Shown here piece by piece: positions 1 through 3,556 of a DNA stretch of 5,798 nt. Source of the stretch: Spirochaetota bacterium (GTDB lineage: Bacteria; Spirochaetota; Spirochaetia; Treponematales; Breznakiellaceae); the NCBI GenBank assembly GCA_023398155.1, contig JAEWSV010000079.1, positions 1-5,798 of the forward strand, written 5' to 3'. Each line of letters starts with the position of its first letter. Position 1 is the first letter of the stretch. The notes under the pieces were generated by a model, which had not been told where the DNA came from, ran no database searches, and was given only the letters and a program-made list of their open reading frames with translations. A program made the position numbers and the translations under genes.

Positions 1-501
1 GGTCGTGTAGAGCGATATTACGAGCCCCGTCGCGAGCGCCCAGGCAGCCGCGGCGCCTCCCGCGGCCTTAAACGGCCGCCGCCAGGCGGAAAGCGAAGGC
101 AGGTTCACGAAGTAGATACCGACGACCACCAAGCAGATGCCGAAGAGCCCCGCGGCCGAGGGCCGCTCACCCAGGAAAATCGAGGCCCAGAGGAGCACGA
201 AGAGCGGCCCCGAGCCGCGCGAGATCGGATAGACGGTAGAGAAATCGCCGAGCTCGTACGCCTTCGTCAGAACGGAATAGTACACGGCCTCCAGGACTCC
301 GCTCGCCAGGATGAGCCCCCAACCGGCGGGAGTCGTCGAGCGGAGGTCGAGGGTGAAGAGAAGCGGGAGCCCCAGGATGCTCGCCGTCCCCAGCATCAGC
401 CAGGCGTACGTCCGCTTATCGCGGCCGGAGGCGATCATGGCCTGGGTGACCGCGTGGAAGACGGCGGAAACGAGGAGGAGGGCGAGGCTCGCGGTCAGCA
501 T
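1..501 (-). CDS. EamA/DMT-superfamily membrane transporter, N-terminal part (3' end outside window)
   Basis: The 167 visible codons run open to the left edge, so the C-terminus is missing. The protein is very hydrophobic. I see membrane segments at about residues 2-22, 32-50, 60-78, 96-111 and 115-133, and a sixth beginning near 150. The first five form one EamA repeat. The stretch YELGDFSTVYPISRGSGPL (82-100) after the third helix is typical of EamA proteins, and ATGLVISLYTT at the cut end looks like the opening of the second repeat. Family members are usually about 280-300 residues with ten helices, so roughly half is present. They move small metabolites across the inner membrane; the substrate cannot be read here. 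The ATG at 501 is chosen because the first helix begins directly after it, but the AAGG before it has zero spacing. The gene follows tonB by 21 bases and probably shares its transcript. Family: confident. Substrate: unknown. Confidence 0.88.
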   Translation of the reverse strand, partial: MLTASLALLLVSAVFHAVTQAMIASGRDKRTYAWLMLGTASILGLPLLFTLDLRSTTPAGWGLILASGVLEAVYYSVLTKAYELGDFSTVYPISRGSGPLFVLLWASIFLGERPSAAGLFGICLVVVGIYFVNLPSLSAWRRPFKAAGGAAAAWALATGLVISLYTT

Positions 502-522
502 CCTTACATCATAAACGCTGGC

Positions 523-1167
523 TCACCGTTTGAGCGTGAACCGGACCGGATAACGGAATTTTACCGCCACCGCCTCCCCATTGGCGGCCGCGGGCTGGCA
601 GACGATCCCGTCCAAGGCCTTGATCGCGGCCTGGGCGAACCCGTATCCGGGGTCCTTGAGCACGAGTATATTGCGGATCCGCCCTCCCCGATCGATATGG
701 AGTTCCAGGTACACGACCGCCTCGATGCCTTGCTTAGCCGCGAGGTCCGGGTACTGGATCCGGTCCAGGACGCGCTGCGCCGGGATGACGGGGACGCGGC
801 TCACCTTGTGCTGCGGCACGTACTCGATCGCCTCTTCCAGGCGATCCATCACGACCGCGGTCGTGATGGGGCGATCCGTCTCCAGGACCATCTTCTCCGT
901 CTCGATGATGTCGGACGCGACGGGGGCCTGCACCGCCACCTGGACGGTCGCCTCCGGCGGGACAATTTCCTTGGGCCGCGTCGGCGGAGGCGGCACGTAC
1001 TCTGCGACATCCACCATCTTGAAGACTTCCGCGACCTCCCGCTCCTCGGTCCGGGTCGGGGAAAGCCGGAAGGTGACGAGCAAGAGGACCGCGATGTGGA
1101 CGGCCGCGGCAACGAGGATGAGGACTTTACGGCCGTGCCTGATACCGAATTCATAGAGCTGGTCCAT
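523..1167 (-). CDS. tonB: TonB energy transducer
   Basis: This 214-residue protein has the TonB layout. A short cytoplasmic N-terminus leads into a single membrane helix at about residues 14-33, which carries a His (H24) placed like the functional His of the E. coli TonB helix. A short proline-rich stretch (VPPPPTRPKEIVPP, 58-71) follows, then a Val/Glu-rich spacer to about 124, then a C-terminal domain (about 125-213). The C-terminal domain shows the YP pair (139-140), the GGRIRNILVLKDPGYGF turn (161-177) and a closing strand ending RYPVRFTLKR. By family knowledge, TonB couples the ExbB/ExbD motor to outer-membrane receptors by binding their TonB box. The ATG directly abuts the TAG stop of the second exbD, and AAGGAAG lies five bases upstream, so the start is secure. 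The proline-rich part is short compared with enterobacterial TonB. A lone Cys (C190) sits in the C-terminal domain. Confidence 0.93.
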   Translation of the reverse strand: MDQLYEFGIRHGRKVLILVAAAVHIAVLLLVTFRLSPTRTEEREVAEVFKMVDVAEYVPPPPTRPKEIVPPEATVQVAVQAPVASDIIETEKMVLETDRPITTAVVMDRLEEAIEYVPQHKVSRVPVIPAQRVLDRIQYPDLAAKQGIEAVVYLELHIDRGGRIRNILVLKDPGYGFAQAAIKALDGIVCQPAAANGEAVAVKFRYPVRFTLKR

Positions 1168-1569
1168 CTAATCTTCCTTGACCACGAGGCTTACGACCCG
1201 GTGCTGGAGCAGTTGTAGGATGCTCATCACCCCTTCCACGTTCCGGTACGGCGTCCTGCGGTCCGCGATGATGTGGATCCGCTCGTCCGGATGCTTCGTG
1301 TAGGTCTCCGTCAGGAGCCGTTCCAGTTCAACTCCGTCCAAGTTCCGTCCCTCGTAGTAAACGGCGCCGTCCGAGTCCACCCAGATCTCGAAGTTGTGGG
1401 CTTCCTGGGTCTTCTTCGCCTCGTGCCCTTCGGGATACTCGATCTTGACCTCATGCCGGTAATTGATGAGGCTCACGAGCATGATGAAGATGAGGAGGAG
1501 GAAGCCGATGTCCGACATCGCGGAGATCGGCACTTGCGGATAGTTCCGCCGTTTGCGCGCCAACTTCAC
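1168..1569 (-). CDS. exbD: ExbD/TolR-family biopolymer transport protein, second copy
   Basis: The protein has 133 residues: a basic cytoplasmic N-terminus (KLARKRRNYPQ), one membrane helix at about 20-37 and a periplasmic domain. VPISAMSDIGFLLLIFIML (13-31) is the ExbD signature, and D20 matches the essential membrane Asp that carries protons in ExbD/TolR. The periplasmic part has the expected 'DSDGAVYYEG' strand (65-74) and the 'IIADRRTPYRNVEGVMSIL' segment (100-118). I choose the GTG at 1569, which gives a GTGA overlap with the previous gene and is preceded by GGGGGAGG seven bases away. An upstream ATG at 1722 would add 51 Arg/Gly-rich residues inside the first exbD and no family similarity. 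It works with ExbB as the proton-driven motor for TonB. It differs clearly from the first copy: where that copy has LP after the helix, this one has EYPEG. ExbD rather than TolR is inferred from the linked tonB and receptor. Confidence 0.93.
   Translation of the reverse strand: MKLARKRRNYPQVPISAMSDIGFLLLIFIMLVSLINYRHEVKIEYPEGHEAKKTQEAHNFEIWVDSDGAVYYEGRNLDGVELERLLTETYTKHPDERIHIIADRRTPYRNVEGVMSILQLLQHRVVSLVVKED
1173..1179 (-). promoter_or_regulatory. Ribosome binding site of tonB
   Basis: AAGGAAG on the minus strand lies five bases before the tonB ATG, within the last codons of the second exbD, whose TAG directly abuts the ATG. Confidence 0.75.
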
Positions 1570-2039
1570 GATTCGGCCTCCCCCGCGGCGGCCGGTCGCG
1601 CCGCGCCCGCGGACGTCGCCCCGGGAGCGGACGGCGCCGAAGCCTCCGATTTGAACGAGAAATTCTCCACGTGATTCCGCTGGGCCGCGGCGATCACGTC
1701 CACGACGTCCTGCCAAGGGCAATCCGGGTGGATCGAAAGGAGGACGGTCAGGTTGGGCCGCTCCGCCATCGCCGCGCGGAGTTCCGCGTCCGCTTCGGCC
1801 GTGGTGATGGCCTTTCCGTTCAACGCGAGGCCTCCCGCCGCGTCCAAGCGCAGCTTGACGAGGTCCTGGACGTTCACCACCCGCTGGCTGGCCTTGGTCG
1901 GGAGCCTGAGGAGGTACCCCGAGTTCACCGTGAAACCCGCGATCACGATGAAATAGATGATGAGGAGGAAGGCGAGGTCCTGGAGCGAGCCCGATTCCAT
2001 GGGATCGACCGGCTTCTTCCTCGCTATGCGGACGTTCAC
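1566..2039 (-). CDS. exbD: ExbD/TolR-family biopolymer transport protein, first copy
   Basis: The protein has 157 residues. A basic N-terminus (RIARKKP) precedes one membrane helix at about 21-38 in SLQDLAFLLIIYFIVIAGF. D21 corresponds to the essential membrane Asp of ExbD. LRLP (44-47) follows the helix at the usual place, then a periplasmic domain with the LDAAGGLALNGKAIT strand pair (65-79) and the LLSIHPDCPWQDVVDVI segment (100-116). The last 26 residues or so (132-157) form an Ala/Ser/Gly/Pro-rich tail beyond the usual ExbD end. The start is a GTG at 2039 in a GTGA overlap with exbB, with GGAGA seven bases upstream. The role is a motor subunit with ExbB. The helix flank SLQD departs from the commoner M-x-D pattern seen in the second copy, so the two are not a recent duplication. 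A heterodimer with the second ExbD is my inference. Confidence 0.9.
   Translation of the reverse strand: MNVRIARKKPVDPMESGSLQDLAFLLIIYFIVIAGFTVNSGYLLRLPTKASQRVVNVQDLVKLRLDAAGGLALNGKAITTAEADAELRAAMAERPNLTVLLSIHPDCPWQDVVDVIAAAQRNHVENFSFKSEASAPSAPGATSAGAARPAAAGEAES
1577..1584 (-). promoter_or_regulatory. Ribosome binding site supporting the GTG start of the second exbD
   Basis: GGGGGAGG on the minus strand, seven bases before the GTG at 1569, lies in the Ala-rich tail of the first exbD. It decides between this GTG and the ATG at 1722, which would add a 51-residue out-of-frame extension. Confidence 0.75.
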
Positions 2040-2677
2040 TTTCCGGTCTCCGCCTGGAGCAGGGTCGCCTCGATCAAGTCGCTCGCGCCTTTCTCGATCT
2101 CGCCGGCGAACTTGTCCACGATGTGGGCGAAGAGGTTATAAGCCGTGATCGCGATGATGGCGATGATGAGGCCGAAAACCGTCGTGATGAGCGCCTCGTA
2201 GATGCCGTTGGCGACCAGCTGCGCGTTAACCTCCGAAGCGTTCGCGATGGACCTGAACGCTCCGATCATTCCGGATACCGTCCCGAGGAATCCGGTCAAC
2301 GGCGAAAGGGAGGCGAGGGCCTGGAGGAAGTTGAACCCGTTCTCCAGTTTCCGTATCCGCTCGCCCGCTACCGCTTCCACGGCCTTCTCCATCCGGTGTT
2401 CCCCGAGGCTCGCGCTATCCAAGCACGCGAGGAAGATGGGCGCCGCCGACCGTCGCCGATTCTGGGTCCGTAGGAAGGATTTGGCGCCCTCCGCGTTTCC
2501 CAGCGCGATCAGGTCCAAGACCTGACCCTTGAGCTTGGCCACCGAGAGATCGTGCAAGGCTATGTAGGCGAAACGCTCCAGGATGAGGCCCAGCGTCGCG
2601 ATGGAGAACACGAGGAGGGGCCACATGAAGAAGCCGCCCAGAAGGAAGAATTGCGTCAGGGAAAATTGTTCGTTCAT
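2036..2677 (-). CDS. exbB: ExbB/TolQ/MotA-family proton channel protein
   Basis: The protein has 213 residues with three membrane helices at about 11-33, 120-142 and 162-184, and a long cytoplasmic loop between the first two, as in ExbB. The second helix carries LSPLTGFLGTVSGMIGAF (124-141), where T133 matches E. coli ExbB T148. The third starts at IYEALITTVFGL (159-170), where E161 and T166 keep the spacing of E. coli E176 and T181, the residues lining the proton path. These residues suggest an active channel. By family knowledge ExbB forms the ring that holds the ExbD helices and uses the proton gradient to drive TonB. The ATG at 2677 overlaps the lipoprotein stop as ATGA and has GGAGA six bases upstream. 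Its stop overlaps the GTG of the first exbD. TolQ is the alternative, but the tonB and receptor neighbours, and the lack of tolA, tolB or pal in the window, favour ExbB. Confidence 0.93.
   Translation of the reverse strand: MNEQFSLTQFFLLGGFFMWPLLVFSIATLGLILERFAYIALHDLSVAKLKGQVLDLIALGNAEGAKSFLRTQNRRRSAAPIFLACLDSASLGEHRMEKAVEAVAGERIRKLENGFNFLQALASLSPLTGFLGTVSGMIGAFRSIANASEVNAQLVANGIYEALITTVFGLIIAIIAITAYNLFAHIVDKFAGEIEKGASDLIEATLLQAETGK
2047..2051 (-). promoter_or_regulatory. Ribosome binding site supporting the GTG start of the first exbD
   Basis: GGAGA on the minus strand, seven bases before the GTG at 2039, lies inside the end of exbB. It supports a GTG start in the GTGA overlap; the next in-frame ATG (codon 14) would remove the basic N-terminus that precedes the membrane helix. 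Confidence 0.65.
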
Positions 2678-3543
2678 TTTTCGTCTCCATTAGTATGCAA
2701 TAAGGAAAATTCACCGGCCGGGAACCTCTCTTCCCAGAAAGGAGCCCATTGGACGGCGAGATACCAGAGCGGCAGGGCCTCTTCCCAATCGCGGTAGAGC
2801 GTGCCCGAATCGCGGACCTCACGGAGATGCTCGGGGAAGCGGCTCTTGGTATAGCCCGTGTCCCACTTCCTGCCGTCGCCCTTCAGCCACGGTCCTTCTT
2901 TCCACGTGCCGGAGGGGTATCCGTAGACTTCCGGGAACAGGACCGGTCCGACGGCCTCGGTCAAGCTCAGTCCCCGTTCTCGCTTGAACAGCCCTTCGGG
3001 CTTCTCGGCCATATCGAACCAGGTCGCGCCGTTTCCCCGCAACACGGCCACGGCGGCATTGATCCGCTCAGTCCGGTGCCGCACCGCTTCCAAGGCCCGG
3101 TCCCCGTAGAGGAAGTCGTCCGCGTACCGCAGCTTGGCGGATGTCGCCGAGCCGACGACGGGCGCTTCCTCGAGGGCGCATCTCCATTGGCCGTCCTCGA
3201 TCCGGAGACGGAGGCTCCCGGTCAGCGCGAAAGTCGCCTCGGTCCAGCCCTTCCGCCAATTCCCGAAATAGCGCAATTCGGTGAGTTCGATCAGGTAGGA
3301 CGACGAAGATAGAGGCGGCACGACCTCCCCCCGAACCTCGACTCCTTCGCCCAAGTAAGGAGAAGTCAGGACCGCCTCCGTCACATCGCCCTCGGCGAGG
3401 GAGAGGCCGATTGCGGCCCCTTTCGGGAGCGCTTTCCCGTCGACCGCCCACCCCTCGCGGGGCAGACCGGCGCAAGCGCCGAGGAACGCCGAGGCGAACG
3501 CGACGAGGGACATGGCTGCGGAGAACAATGGTTTATTTCGCAT
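2674..3543 (-). CDS. Uncharacterised lipoprotein between receptor and exbB
   Basis: I do not recognise this 289-residue protein. It begins with a lipoprotein signal: positive MRNK, a hydrophobic core (about 5-20) and lipobox LGAC with Cys at 24. Residue 25 is Ala, so by the E. coli sorting rule it would go to the outer membrane. Residues about 45-150 look strand-rich (for example VEVRGEVVPPL and SLRLRIEDGQWRCAL). The section 151-170 is probably helical, and the C-terminal part is rich in aromatics: 12 Trp in all, 7 of them in residues 214-289. There are no membrane helices after the signal peptide. The ATG at 3543 has GAGGAGG six bases upstream and leads directly into the signal peptide. A longer frame reaching to 4002 lies out of frame inside the receptor and is not used. 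The place between a receptor and its motor genes, with an ATGA overlap to exbB, suggests a role in the same uptake system, perhaps ligand binding or receptor support. That role is inference only. Confidence 0.88.
   Translation of the reverse strand: MRNKPLFSAAMSLVAFASAFLGACAGLPREGWAVDGKALPKGAAIGLSLAEGDVTEAVLTSPYLGEGVEVRGEVVPPLSSSSYLIELTELRYFGNWRKGWTEATFALTGSLRLRIEDGQWRCALEEAPVVGSATSAKLRYADDFLYGDRALEAVRHRTERINAAVAVLRGNGATWFDMAEKPEGLFKRERGLSLTEAVGPVLFPEVYGYPSGTWKEGPWLKGDGRKWDTGYTKSRFPEHLREVRDSGTLYRDWEEALPLWYLAVQWAPFWEERFPAGEFSLLHTNGDEK
2684..2688 (-). promoter_or_regulatory. Ribosome binding site of exbB
   Basis: GGAGA on the minus strand lies six bases before the exbB ATG, inside the last codons of the lipoprotein gene. 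The adjoining ATGA (2677-2674) joins the exbB start with the lipoprotein stop. Confidence 0.7.
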
Positions 3544-3549
3544 CGCGCG

Positions 3550-3556
3550 CCTCCTC
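3550..3556 (-). promoter_or_regulatory. Ribosome binding site of the lipoprotein gene, overlapping the receptor stop
   Basis: GAGGAGG on the minus strand lies six bases before the ATG at 3543 and shares bases with the receptor's TGA (3557-3555). It fixes the start of the lipoprotein and argues against the longer frame that reaches into the receptor. Ribosomes ending the receptor finish on top of this site, which suggests coupled translation. Confidence 0.8.

Noticed and set aside
504..512. ATG ATG TAA mini-frame just before the EamA start as a regulatory leader peptide
   Set aside because: No ribosome site precedes it and two codons can occur by chance; it is mentioned only in relation to the unclear start.
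454..1218. A 254-codon plus-strand open frame opposite tonB
   Set aside because: Its composition (Arg/Asp/His/Leu-rich, no domain) is that of a shadow frame; tonB on the other strand is unmistakable.
1570..1722. A 51-residue N-terminal extension of the second ExbD from an upstream ATG
   Set aside because: It overlaps the first exbD out of frame, is Arg/Gly-rich and adds nothing ExbD-like, whereas the GTG at 1569 has a strong ribosome site and a GTGA overlap.
2415..2822. A minus-strand 135-codon frame across the lipoprotein-exbB junction
   Set aside because: It is an alternative frame over two well-supported genes with no domain of its own.
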